From assembly GCF_022605165.1 (NCBI RefSeq), contig NC_063069.1, positions 248,001-312,000 on the forward strand: a DNA stretch of 64,000 nucleotides. Direction: 5' to 3'. Shown here piece after piece: positions 31,258 to 42,895 of the stretch; the stretch's first letter is position 1; each line of letters starts with the position of its first letter. The notes under the pieces were generated by a model. It made no database searches, had not been told where the DNA came from, and saw nothing but the letters and a program-made list of their open reading frames with translations. Origin of the DNA: Purpureocillium takamizusanense. Its lineage: Eukaryota; Ascomycota; Sordariomycetes; Hypocreales; Ophiocordycipitaceae. The position numbers and the translations under genes are program-made.

Positions 31258-33766
31258 TTACCGTCGGGAGGGTCGAAGAGCAACACCATGGATCGTGGCG
31301 ACGTGATTCCGAAAATGATCAAGACTGTGCAGCTTAATGTCCGCCTCTCTGCACTTCGGGTGCATGCAGCCGATGAAGCCGTCGCGTTCCATCTTTTCCA
31401 TCGTCGCAAGATGTTCGCGGTCAAAATGATCGTTCATCACGGCCGGCCGACAATAGGCAAATGTTCTCTCCTCCACAGACATTGCTTCATCGCCGATGCA
31501 ACGAGGACACTGTGCCTTTGCCATGAGCAGCGGAAAACGGTCGGGCTCCGGTGATTTCTCCTGCACCGGGCTGGAGACGCCGCTCAGCACCTTCGTGACG
31601 ATGCGCTTGCGTTTGGCCGTTTCTCGCTTTCCAATCAGAGAAACCATGAGCTCAGCGACCTCAATACGCAGCCGCAAGAAGCCATCGAAATCCAGGTCAT
31701 CTACGTGTTGGCATAGCAAGTTTGCCAGCTGCGCACGCTCCGGTATGTGAAGATCGACCGCTGGTACTGAATATGCTTGGTCGACTTGATGGTCATCACC
31801 GGCAAGCTGCTGCTCAATCTCCCACGTGGGACGATGGTAGAAGTAGTACTGCCGATAGTATTCTCGAATACTCTTCTCGCGTTGCGCCTTCTTCGTTCGG
31901 ATCGTCTTCGTAAGCTGTCGTACCTTGTCTTCGTGTTTAGTGCCTCGAATTCGATACCGCCCGTTCTTCAGCTTGTCCCTCTGAGCCTCTAGTTCCACGA
32001 TCTCGGGATTGGGTTCTAGACTTTGCCAGACTTCGTCGGGCACCATGTCTTGCCTAGCTTCTGGGTCACGCGTCAAGCTCATGTGCGTGAAGAGATCGAT
32101 CAGACAATCATCTGTTGGTTCGCCTGCCACAACTCTCTCAAGGTGAAATTCGACCTTTTCGTTGATGTAGGCGCCGTTGAAAGTGGCCCATCTCGGATCA
32201 TGGCGCATCATCTGGTCGCGCACAGCATCAGATGCGTTACCTAAAACGATAATCCCCGCGTTAGAGCTTGCCTCGGGTCATGGTGGTAGCAGAAAATGTA
32301 CCGTCCGCCGCGTTGGCGGCTCCTCTGCGAAATGCCTTCGGCCCTAGCGCTTTCTCAAACCCGGCGTCAAGAGTTTGTCGCTCCATGTCGTCGTTCAACT
32401 TATGATACGGCAGGGGTTTCTCCTTTGACACGGCCGAACCATCGAAACCGCGGAATAGGGGTCGTTTCAGCCATTCTTCTTTCCAACGCAGTGGCGTGCA
32501 CTTGCTCGATCCACAGTTTCGGAGTCGGAAAACGCTCGTCGCACTTGTTAGGCTCGGCGCATCAAACGCCTCGTCACCGATAGCGATACTAACGACGACA
32601 GTGATGATACAAAACATAAGTCTTCTTGTACCAGTGAAGAAGAAGATGGTCCTGCTTAGTGTCAGCAGAGAGAGCGAGACATCAAGAGAAGGAGAGCAAC
32701 AGACGGTTTGGGCTTACGATCAACTCCTTTGTGGTGAATGAACTTGACCGCCATGGTTAGAACGTCCATACCGGTCTGCGGATGGCGTACAACCGACAAG
32801 CATATGTCTTCATAGCAAAGAGCTTTTGGTCGTCCGCGAGCTATGGTCTCCTGGTACAACATGTTCTCGAGCAAGCGAGAGTTGTCATCGACAGGCTGAT
32901 CCGAATCGTAGGCTGAGTCCTCAATTCTGATGCTCTTCGGACCATAGAGATCTTCATATGTTCCATCTTTCGGCCGCCTTTTCTCATTATCCACTATCTC
33001 GGCAGGTCGAGCGCCAGTAAACGCCAGGAGCAGGTAGCAGCCTGAGAGCTGGATGCGGTGTCGCTCAGAAGGGAAGACGCCTTCGTCGTATGCTATGTTG
33101 AAGGTCTGCAGTACCAGGAGGTCATCGGTACCAAGGACTGGCTTCCCGTCGATGTTGGGAGGTCGAAGTTTCCACTTAGAAACCAGAACGGTATCGTGCC
33201 ACTGTGGGAACGTCCCTTTCGTCAGAAATTTGCCGATGGTCATGAGAACACAAGCCAAACATACCTTCTGGACCTCTCTATTGTCGTTTCTGTCGAAATA
33301 TCGACCCGTCACGCTGCTGTAGAGCTGCTTATACTGACGCCAATACTCCCACGAAGTACCTTCAGACGTAATCTTCCATCTTTCACAAAGATGATCGAGG
33401 AAATCCATCGCCATCGGCCGATCGAGTCTGTTGATCACCTCCATCCATGGGCCGCTTTCCGTAGCGTTGCAGTATCTGAGTGTTGGTCAGCAGATGGACA
33501 CTTCCCTTCTCGCTGAGGGGTCCATACATTTTCCACTTCCTCAATATCCGTGCGATGTTAATCTTGGTGCCATCGGCGTAATCCGGCTTGAGAAAGCGCA
33601 TGTCCTGGAGCTGCTCACGAAGGGCGGCACGCTGTCTGGCGTTGAGAGGAGCTGCCTTTGTGATCCTTCGTTTTTCATTCTCGCGTTGAGCGAATTTTCG
33701 GAGGAAGTCGGCATGATGTGCAGTGTGCCTGGTTTTTCGTTTGTTGGAAGCGATGGAAGGTGCCAT
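31258..33766 (-). CDS. DUF3435 tyrosine recombinase (Starship captain-like)
   Basis: Four exons (33766-33528, 33475-32705, 32651-32302, 32240-31258) join in phase to 780 aa without a stop. Donors are GTATGG, GTCTGT and GTACAT; introns are 52-61 bp. The N-terminus has the KWKIYC...W family motif and ...LDRPMAMDFLDHLC. Box-1-like FTGARPAEIVD carries the first catalytic Arg. AFRRGAANA carries the second Arg. NGAYINEKVEFHL supplies the likely nucleophilic Tyr. The C-terminus has two C2H2-like fingers (CPRC..., CMHPKC...H-x4-H). DUF3435/FluG-domain proteins include the captain recombinases of Starship giant transposons, which sit at the 5' end of the element with cargo downstream. Cargo here would lie leftwards. 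Mobility is inferred; no boundary was proven. Confidence 0.8.
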
Positions 33767-34220
33767 GGTCAGCTCCGACGAGGCTTTGGCTGACCGTGTG
33801 TCGTGGCTGGAAACTGGTGGTGGGAGCGATGTGAGGAAAGAAGTTGGATGGGTGTTGTGAGAGGGCGAGCGGAGCGGCTGGCTTTTAACGCCAGCCTGTT
33901 GCGCTCGTCAGACCCGTTGACGTCCATTTTGGTGGTGTCGGGAAACGGACTCCTGTGTTCTGGTTGCCAGATGGAAGTCGAAGGAAGAGGGTGAGCGAGC
34001 GGAGGGGGTGGGGCCAAGGCAACGGGCTGGTTAGTCATGCGGATGACCCCTGGCCAGTTGCGTCTCAGCTGGATGCGCCCGCAGGCGCACCCGCCGGCAG
34101 GTACACTGTACTTTGCGGGCGGTGCCAGCCCCTCACTGTCGAGGCCACCAAAAGCGGCGCCACCTGCCACCCGATCCGGTGGCCACAACAGCGCTTTCTA
34201 TCATTAATCTGTATGCGTTG

Positions 34221-34325
34221 GATCAGGGCTGGATCTCAGGTTAGGTTGCCATTCGCGGTTGTCGTTGGAAGGCTGCAACGAGCGCGTTCTGTGCTGCAAA
34301 CACAGTTGTAGAATGCTTATACTAT
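34221..34325 (+). repeat. Dispersed repeat, right inverted copy
   Basis: Begins TCAGGGCTGGATCTCAGG and ends near GTTGTAGAATGCTTA. It is the inverted counterpart of 27133-27254. It lies about 450 bp upstream of the DUF3435 start codon, where the outer end of a captain-bearing element would be expected. Confidence 0.65.
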
Positions 34326-34721
34326 ACTTCGTATAGATATAAAGGACCTATTCCTGTTCTTTAAATTTGTGTCTTGATCCGCACTATAGCCGTTGCGCGA
34401 GGACTGGCGGATTTGAACAGTAGCGCCGCGCCTCGTCTAGACACTAAAGAGTGCTTTCGGTCCCCGTTGAACCCAATCTGGATCGGTTACCCCCCCTTCT
34501 TCCCGACGTCGTATCCGGCCCGGAGCTCCACCCCGAGCCGATCAATCAGCGGCTGGCTCACGACGACGGCTTGGCTTCAAGAGTCTCAAAAGTTCTATAT
34601 TCCACAACTCCACAACTCCACGGCACGAAGCACTCATCGACGTAAGCTTGTGTAAAAGACAGCGAAAATACATACACGTTGGTTCTGTCATAGGCGAGAA
34701 TTTGGCTAGTGAGCGACAGCC

Positions 34722-37151
34722 ATGGAAGTGGTATACCATTCACCGATTAAGGCGACCGCAGCCAAGGAGCCCCCCAAGGCTGCTCCCACTGTCTCGGTGT
34801 CGCCCAACCCTCCTGCGCTGAAAGTCATCATCGTAGGCGGAGGCATCGGTGGGCAGACAGCAGCCATTGCTCTCCGCCGACAAGGTCACAGTGTGAAAGT
34901 CAGTTGCCTGATGCTCTTTCGCATGCTGTATGGAAGTTGACGCCTTTCTTAGGTCTACGAGCAATCTCGCTTTGCCAACGAGACGGGTGCCGCTATTCAT
35001 CTTGTTCCAAATGGTCTCAGTGTTCTTCATCAACTTGGCGTGCGGGCAGAGGATCACGGAGCCAACGAAATCATCAGCGTGGGACCCCCTCTCGCATCAC
35101 GTCAAGCTCGTATCGCTGATGGAAAGCTCATTTTCACCACAGACAAGGCTTCGGAAGCATTCTGGGGAGATAATGAAGGTCATCGACCACTACAGCCAAA
35201 GAGACCGCTTCCAGGAGGTAGGAAGACCTAGTGAAGTTAGTGTCAAGAGATTGCTGACAATCCACTTACCCAGAACTGGCTTCTAACCCATCGCGCGCAC
35301 CTCCACGATCATCTCAAGGCCGTGGCCACTTCTGCCGAAGCCCCTGGCAGGCCAACCGAGCTGTTGTGCTCATCAAAGGTTCAGCGCGTAGACGCGGAGA
35401 AGGGCATCGTCTATCTCGCCAACGGCCAAGAAGACCAAGCCGACGTCATCATTGGAGCCGACGGCGTGCACTCCGTGTGTCGCATTGCAGTATGCGACCC
35501 TGCTCCGGCCCCCCACCCGTCAAAGGACTGTACCTTTCGGTTTCTCCTGGACCGTGAAGAGGCCGAGAGTGATCCCGAGACGGCCCCACACGTCAATCCG
35601 CAAGTGAGTTTGGATATCTGGTACGGGTCCGACCGCAAGGTCGTCATTTATCCCTGCTCCAGGAACAAGATCCTCAACTTTGTTTGTATTCATCCCGCAG
35701 GATTGACCGAAGACAAGCTTGATATGGAGGGCGAAGCACTCAAGCAGGAGCTGTTGACCGTATACGAGGGATTCCACCCGGGTCTGCTCAAGATGCTTGA
35801 CAAAGTGAGCCCTTCGGCCCTCAAGATTTGGCCGTTGCTGGACATGGAGACCTTGCCCCGGTATAATGTTGGTCGTCTGGCACTCATCGGAGATGCAGCT
35901 CACCCTTTTCTCCCTCACCTGGCCCAGGGCGGCGCAATGGCCATCGAGGACGGTGGTTCACTTGGTGTCATGCTGCGCAAGGGAACCACGGCGGACCAGG
36001 TCCCTGAACGGCTGGAGTTGTTCAACAAGGCCCGCTACGAAAGAGCCACCCTGTGTCAGGAGCTGACGCGACTGACTGGCGGAGACGGGATCAAGTCCAC
36101 CGAGTTTGACCCCTCGAAACTCAACTGTGAGTGCAGACACACGCCCGCGCCGCGGCAACTGATTTGATCATACTAACTGGACACTCTGCTTGAAGTGAAC
36201 AATACTCTTGATTACTTCCTGCCGCACGACGAAATACATGCCTCCACCCAGATTCTGAGGCAGCACCTATGGAAGAAAGAAGAGTCAGCTCGATGGAGGC
36301 AGCCCATTGTCTTCGGGCCCATGCCCGGTCCACGCAACATCCCCCAAGAATGTGCCGTAGGTGGACTGCCTTCAACAGTCACAACTGCCACGGTCAGGTT
36401 CAAGACAAGCGCAACGCTTCTCAAGAACCTCTTCCCAAACGAGGCATACAGCTTATCCCAGAGCGATTCTGTTGGGCAAATGAGCATCGTGGTGCAACAG
36501 TTGCGAAATCTGGACTGGTTGGGTGGCGGTGGGTATAACCTGCTCAGCCTCTACCTCCACGACGTTCAGTACACCAAGAAGGACGGCACAAAGTTGAACG
36601 GTTTCTATTGTCCTGTTACCTTCGAAGATTGTGCCGACCCCATAATCGCCGGTCGGGAGGATCTTGGATGGCCCAAGCTGTTTTCGGAGATTGACGTCCA
36701 GCAGCCCTCGGCGGGAATCATGGAGGTGTCTCTGTCATGGCGCGGTGCCAAGTGGGCATCCTTTTGGTTGCGTGGTCTCCAAGAGAAGGGTACAGAAGCG
36801 GCGGACGACTCTTCTAACACTGCCACGCCGCCAGAAGATGGTATCTTCCTCCATAAACACGTCCCGGGCATTTCTGGTCGGTTCCATGAGGCAGACGCCG
36901 ATTATGATGTATTCATTCCGAAACCGTTTGGGAAGGACATGTCAGAGAGACACGCGAGCAGGGACAAGCCGGTAATGCTGGTAGCCGAGGAAGCGGGCGT
37001 GGAGTTCATCCCACTGGGCCCGAGCAAGCTTCCCACCATTCATCACATCGTGAGCCGCATCGCCGAGTTGCCCAACCTTGGGAACACAGTCGGCACCTTG
37101 AAGACCGAAATGGGAATGAGGGACTTTTCGGGCGGCTATCGGCTGGAATGA
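34722..37151 (+). CDS. FAD monooxygenase fused to acetoacetate-decarboxylase-like domain
   Basis: Exons 34722-34898, 34953-35217, 35274-36126 and 36196-37151, about 749 aa. N-terminal group-A flavin hydroxylase: FAD-binding GGGIGG (about residue 40-45), a DG motif in VIIGADGVHSVCR, and the GD motif RLALIGDAAHPFLPHLAQGG. Salicylate-hydroxylase-like enzymes use NAD(P)H and O2 to hydroxylate aromatic rings. From about residue 430 to the end lies an acetoacetate-decarboxylase-like beta-barrel (EDCADPIIAGREDLGWPK). Exon 2 holds one base too many: its frame changes within about 35165-35175, and length arithmetic shows exactly one extra nucleotide. The gene may be broken or mis-sequenced. It is convergent with the regulator ending at 37444. 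Confidence 0.75.
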
Positions 37152-37443
37152 TGGTCTTCTTATTGCGAGTGAGTCGGTCTGCCTGCGCCATGGATGTTCA
37201 TTAATATAACGAAACCGTGTGATGTCGAACGACCGTGGTGCGTAGCACGAAGTAGCAGTAGCCTTGCTTGGAACACCAGGCCGGGACTCGGGACCTTGCA
37301 ATGCCCAACTGATGATTGTTCCATGAGGGGTCTTGCATACTGCCAATGAAGCTAAAACCGGAGTGCCCTTGCCGAAGTGTAGATTTCGATGTGTCCAATC
37401 GATGAAGGAGTTGCACGGCCGAACTCATCGCACGGAGCGGGTG

Positions 37444-39946
37444 TCATGAGGCCGACGCCGTGCTTCCGCCTGCACGCTTCAGACTCTCGACCTGGACGAG
37501 TTTCTGCAACACCTGGCCGAGATTCCGCGCCAGCAGCAGGCGCATCTTCTTAAGAACTATGACTGCCTGCCCCAGCCGTGATCGTGAACCAGAACTCCTT
37601 TCAGCCGTCTGTCTAAAGCTGGTATGCTTGCTGGCCCAAATGACAAGACCAGCGTTGAAGATGCAGAGCGCATCATGGGGCGCCTCAACATATCCTGACC
37701 TCTTTGCAGGGGCCGTGAGATCAATGAGCGGGATCATTGTCACCACATCCATGATTTGCAATGCGTGTTCGAGGGCAGTCTCGACATCGAAAGAGTGGCG
37801 CCAGCTTTTGATGCGGCCGACCATGGTTGGCGTGGCCTCTCGTTGCATGGTTGCCGAGTACGCGGCCTCGCTGAGATCAGAGAGGGGCGCATGGAGTGCG
37901 ACGATGATCATGTGGCCAAACAGGCGTGCCGAGATATTGGTCGTCGAGCAAGGGTTTTGTATAAGGGCGTCGACCGAGGCGTGTATGATGGCCGGGTCGT
38001 AGTCTCGATTCGTGGCCTCGTACGAGCTGCCGACCCAATTGCCACCACCTAGCCATGAGCTGGTAGACAGCAATATGAGTTTTTGCAGGGTGAGTTCCTT
38101 TTTAGGCTCCAGTTGATTCGCGAGAAGAAAGGCTTGTTGCTGTATGTAGTTGAGCGGCTGAGCGCTGTAGGAGTCTGCAGATGCCGCGTCGCCCCAGCTG
38201 GTGTGTGCGAGGTATGCCGGCGTCAATATTGGCTTTAGTTGAAACAGCGAAGTCCTATAGCTTTCTAGCAGCAGGATATCCGCCACCAGCCTGAGGGGGT
38301 ATTAGTTAGTCCCCTTCTCTATACCTAGCGGGTGATGAACGTACCTTTCTTGTTGTGTCTTCTCATTTCCCTCAGCATCGTCTGCGGAGAGCAACCCATG
38401 CATACAGAGTGCCTCAAGTGAGAAAGGTTAGCGCACTCGAAGAGGAGCTTGGGATGGCCCGTTCTATACCTGGAGCAAGCTCTGATGAAATGCCTCGCTG
38501 AGTTCTCGAGATCGCGGATGCCCTCCACAGATGCCAAACAATTCGGCCGCCAGGAACTACTCTAATATTAGAAAGTTGTCGAGCTCTTTTCGGGCTGTCC
38601 GGGGGGGGGGGGCTTATACAGCTTGTACGAGACTCATGGCAGCGGGCCGTGAATGCTTAAGGGAGCCAGCAGCCTAAAGCATTAAAGTCAGTGGGAACTA
38701 ACGCTGTTTCTGAGTGGAAACCTTACAGAATTGTTCAGCAGCCGATGGGAATCCGTAAAAAGTACCCTAGAGATGCGAGGACTGCCCTTCAAGTTGACAA
38801 AAAGGGATCCTACAGCGGCCATGGCCAGAATCTGCTCGGGTTGAGTGTGTGAGGTAATGGCAAAGCCCTTGAAGGACGTGAATGTTTCCGAGACGTGCCT
38901 GAGGAAGATGTTGAGCAGCGAATTTAGTACTTCCAAGTCGTACTTGCGGGGGACTAGCGGCATTCGCAGCCACCGAGCGGTCTGTTCGTCAAACTTGGAG
39001 CCCGGTATGTCGAGCTGCAGCATCTGCGCCAGGTAGTCGAGGCCGGCCTCGTCCGGGAATTGATAATCAGGGCTAGCCAACATGGCTCCATTCAGCGCGA
39101 AATACTCGTCCTCTAATCCAGGGAGAAACGTGGTGCTCATCCAGACCAAAGGGTCTGGGAAGTCGAGAGCGGTCTAGCGACGGTCCAGTAAATACAATGG
39201 ACTTCTGTTCATGGATGCAGGCAGTTTGCTCACCAAATCACCCATACAATCAGGGTTCATTGCATCGGGACACGGAAGTCCCATACCGTGCTCCTGCATG
39301 ACTTGTGCGTCGGCCTCGAGATCGACGCCGCTCATCCAGCCCTGCAGCATGGCTTCGGGAAGGGCGGAGGAGACCTCAGCGCTTGATGACAGGTTCGAGG
39401 CTGTGAAGGCGGCATCCTCCATGGCAGATTCGGATGTATTCACCAATATGGTCTCCATGTCTGTGAGCTTCGATTCGCTGGAGTCGATTGGTGGTGATAA
39501 AGAGTCGGGCGAGTGTAACAGCCGGAGACGATCGGAGCGTTGGTACGTGCAGTCCTGTCGTTTGGCGACGCACTTTCGACATGGTTGCTTGCCATCGCAC
39601 TTCAACTTCTTGCTGTGGCACAAGTCGCAGGCAGACTTGACCCTTGAGCGGATCTCATCGCCACCGTTCGCGGCGGCGCTGCGTAGGTTCTTTGAGCACT
39701 TGTCGACGTGACGTCGCAGCGAGTCGGTTCGCTGAAACTGGTGGCCGCAGAAGTTGCAACGATATGGCCGCAACAAGCTGTCTGAATCAAAATGTGAGCA
39801 ATCCACTCCCAAGAGTAGCCCCCGTCGATGTCCGGCGGACGCTTACGTGTCGCAAGATGCCTGTCGCGGTGCTCGGCGCGACTGAAGCTGCGGTCGCAGA
39901 TGTGACACTGCGACGAGTCGTCTGTGTTAGCCGGCAGGCTTGCCAT
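37444..39946 (-). CDS. Hybrid C2H2 + Zn2Cys6 transcription factor, one in-frame TAG
   Basis: Six exons (39946-39847, 39781-38727, 38673-38620, 38556-38470, 38412-38345, 38290-37444) join in phase to 736 codons. Two C2H2 fingers come first (CHICDRSFSRAEHRDRHLATH and CNFCGHQFQRTDSLRRHVDKC). A binuclear cluster ACDLCHSKKLKCDGKQPC... (CX2CX6CX5CX2CX6C) follows, then a fungal-specific regulatory domain (LCMHGLLSADDAEGNEKTQQ and on). Such hybrids often control neighbouring clusters. A TAG at 39176-39174 lies in exon 2 after ...LYLLDRR; the same frame continues TALDFPDPLVWMS. CAG to TAG would explain it. If real, the product would be a short DNA-binding fragment. An 11-base G run lies inside intron 3. 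Confidence 0.7.
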
Positions 39947-40684
39947 CTCTTTCACCGGGTGGAAATAAGGGGGGAGCTCGTACAACGAAAGATGGCGGCG
40001 CTGAACCGTCGCGCGTCGACTTCGACGCGCGAGCGGACATGATGCTTGCGCTTTGACAGGAGGTTTGCAGAACTGAGGGGAGCGCAGCCTCGCGATGTTG
40101 GTTCAAACAGTCTGTCCGAGGTAGATATTCCATGACACCGGGCCCCCGACCAGGATGGCACAGGCCACAAACGCACGACAACTCGCAAAGTGCTCCGTGG
40201 TCGAGCTCCTATGGGCACCACCAAGCGACCGAGTTGATAGCTAGTGGATCCCCCTCACTTCCTAGGGATGGAGGGACTGGACCAGACGCGGGGTAGTGTG
40301 GCCAAAGAAATAAACAATATCCGCTCAAGCCGTTCTTCCCCGACACAGTTGGCGCGGGACGTAACCGCGGGATGTTACTCGCTCCAAAGCCTCGACAAGG
40401 TCGCCATGATTCCTAGAATGACACGGTGTTATTGGACTCGGAGATGTCTCATCATGAGCCCCTACAGCTACCGCTGAGCTGAGTCCGTGACCCTCGGGGG
40501 ACCCACAGAGTAGAACGCGCGTAACTTTATGGAAGACCAACCAACCAACCATCAACCCAACCTTGGGACTTTGGCTTCCAGCCCCCGATGGAGGGTCCAT
40601 TTCTCGTCTTGACATCGTACAGGAGCCTCATCAACGGAGTTGCGGCCCGATCATCGCGCCCCAGAAAAGCTCAAGCCTTCAGCC
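39947..40684. promoter_or_regulatory. Divergent intergenic region between two regulator genes
   Basis: 738 bp separate the start codons of the C2H2/Zn2Cys6 regulator (minus) and the decayed regulator (plus), so both promoters must lie here. No operator could be assigned with confidence. Confidence 0.4.
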
Positions 40685-42379
40685 ATGGAAAGTCTGCAGG
40701 ATGTCTGGTATACAACGAGGCGGCCAGGCCGCCAGGACAACCAGGACGACCAAACGTACCCTGACATGAGCGTTTTGCAGGAATACAAGGCGGCCCTTCT
40801 ATCACAAGAAAGGACGGAATGCGATATTGACTTCTTCAAGGAGGCACCGGCAGACTTGGTAGCAAACTTCTGTGGCGAATGCATCGAGGTCCGCCTACCC
40901 TTCGACTTTACTAATTCCGTCTGCGTGGATTCTGTACTGAACGTCGTACCTTTCTAGCCCTCCTTCCCCTCGAATCTCTTCAACAGACTGCAAGATCTGG
41001 TGCCATCCGCAGAAGAAGTGGATGTGCTGCGGGGGACGTTTCTTTCCCGATTCCTGTCCGGATGCCCGTTTCTACGCGACCTCTCCCCAGAATTGTTCCA
41101 CGACCGGTCACGCTATTTGTCTTTGTCAATGGCCTTCTTGGGTGCGGTGATCCTCGCCGAAATTGAACGCAGCCGTAGCCTCTGGAACCTTGCCACAAAG
41201 ACTCTCATGGCTACATTAGCTCTGGACAATAGCCAAACACGCCATACGGAAATCCCTTTAGCCGTGGGTGCCTCCTGTGCATGCATGGGACACGCTGTTT
41301 GGGTCTGGGCTAATATTGCGCCAAGTGTATTCTTCTAGAGACCGTCGGCGTGCTGTCGAGCGACTTGAGCATCTGGCATATTGCCAATAACGTCCACGGT
41401 TGCGTAGAAGCAGTACGCGGTAACTTATTTCCCTCCCGCTTGTAGACTGTGCTGAGATGTATGAGATGTCCAAGAGAATCTGGAACAATACCGCGGATCC
41501 AGTTTCGGGTAAAGCCTCCGCCATCAAAAACCGGAGGTGAGTCCTCATATATGGCCAAAGACTAATGCGTTGCTCAATGAAACCTGCAGTAGCATGATGT
41601 TTTATGTGGTGTTGATCGACACGCTGCGTTCGCTGCACATGGGTACGACTGTATCGAGCATATCCGCCTTCGCTGACATCACACTCGAGCCGCCATATTA
41701 CTCACTGTCGAGTCTCGTATCGCGAACCCTTTTTGCTGGTCCGCAAACCGAGTGGCCGGTTTTCACCCAAAACAACGCACTCATAACCATTCTCCTTTTA
41801 CTCAACCACACACTCGTCTGGGCACGCGAAATGTTCCCACTGGCTGCAGCGGAGAGGCACATCTCACCACACACTCGATCTAAACTCGATGCCGAAGCTC
41901 AAAAGTGTCGCGTCAGAATCGAGAGAGCGCTCGATAAATGGGAAGAGCAGTACAAGCGTGAAGTCGTGCAAGAGACTCGAGCCTTGTTCTACTTTTGTAG
42001 AATGCACCTGCGTGCTCCTCACTTGCACTTGATTGCTGTTTACGCCCAGTATGAACCTTTGACGACTCTCTCACCTATACCATTGGATAAGGTCTCGAGC
42101 ATCGTGGAGACAGACACCAGCACGCTAGATGAGGCAGCTCACTTTGCCTGGCTGGTCTTGGAACAAGTTCCCGAGGCTGCGGATGCAACTGCCATTTGGC
42201 TGCCTATAGTCTTGTACTTTTCTGGGTTGCTGGTGTGGATGAACATTGCCTCGCAAGGGTTGTCACGTTCTCATGGGTCTCTTAGAGTTTTACAACTGTT
42301 TGGGCAGAAGCTGGCATGTATGCCGTGGCCATGCTGTGCAGCATTTGCACAGAACCTAGAGAGGATCGCTATGTCATAG
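40685..42379 (+). pseudogene. Decayed fungal-specific transcription-factor-domain gene
   Basis: No DNA-binding domain; only the regulatory (Fungal_trans-like) portion is present: MESLQDVWYTTRRP..., then SRSLWNLATKTLMATLALDN and SDLSIWHIANNVHGCVEAV. Later come MMFYVVLIDTLRSLHMGTT and a long intact C-terminal exon (41590-42379). Damage: TAG at 40955-40957 (VVPF-stop-PSFPSN), a frame change near 41315-41325, and a residual 26-nt intron at about 41421-41446, too short to splice normally. One normal intron (about 41537-41589, donor GTGAGT) remains. A relic of a second cluster regulator. Confidence 0.65.
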
Positions 42380-42895
42380 CTTAGTATACAAAGAGACATG
42401 GTCATCCCGCGCGCTGCATCCTTCGGCATTTGCTAGCACCAACATTTGTGGCAACCTCGGGCCCGCCTGACTTGACGGGCAGGAGCTCGGTGCCGCTAGG
42501 TTGAACCTCTGGCAGGCCCCGTCCGGGTGACTTGGACCGGGCGCGTCTCGGCTTCCCCCACCACCAGCCGAAGTTTGGTGTTCCCCGCTTCATGTCAATC
42601 GAATCGCGGAGCCTCACAGTGGCATGAGGTGACTCGGCTCTGGATGCTTCAGATTCCAACGCAGCAGATGATAGTTTCCGTAAGTAGTATCGAGTTGTTA
42701 GTCCCGACTCAATGTGACCTCACCTTTCAGCCGGCCACCCGCAACCGAGCCTTGACCTCATGAGGCAGGCTCAAGAAGTACCTAACGAAGCTTAAAGGGA
42801 ATACCTGTTCAAGAACGGCATTGAGACTTCACATCAAGCAAGTTGTCAAAGACCTATTCTGTATCTACTATTCATTCCATCGGCGTGCAGACACA

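Noticed and set aside
34480..34500. TTAC motif as a Starship direct repeat
   Set aside because: GGTTACCCCCCC resembles TTAC-type target motifs, but no matching partner was found, so no boundary is claimed.
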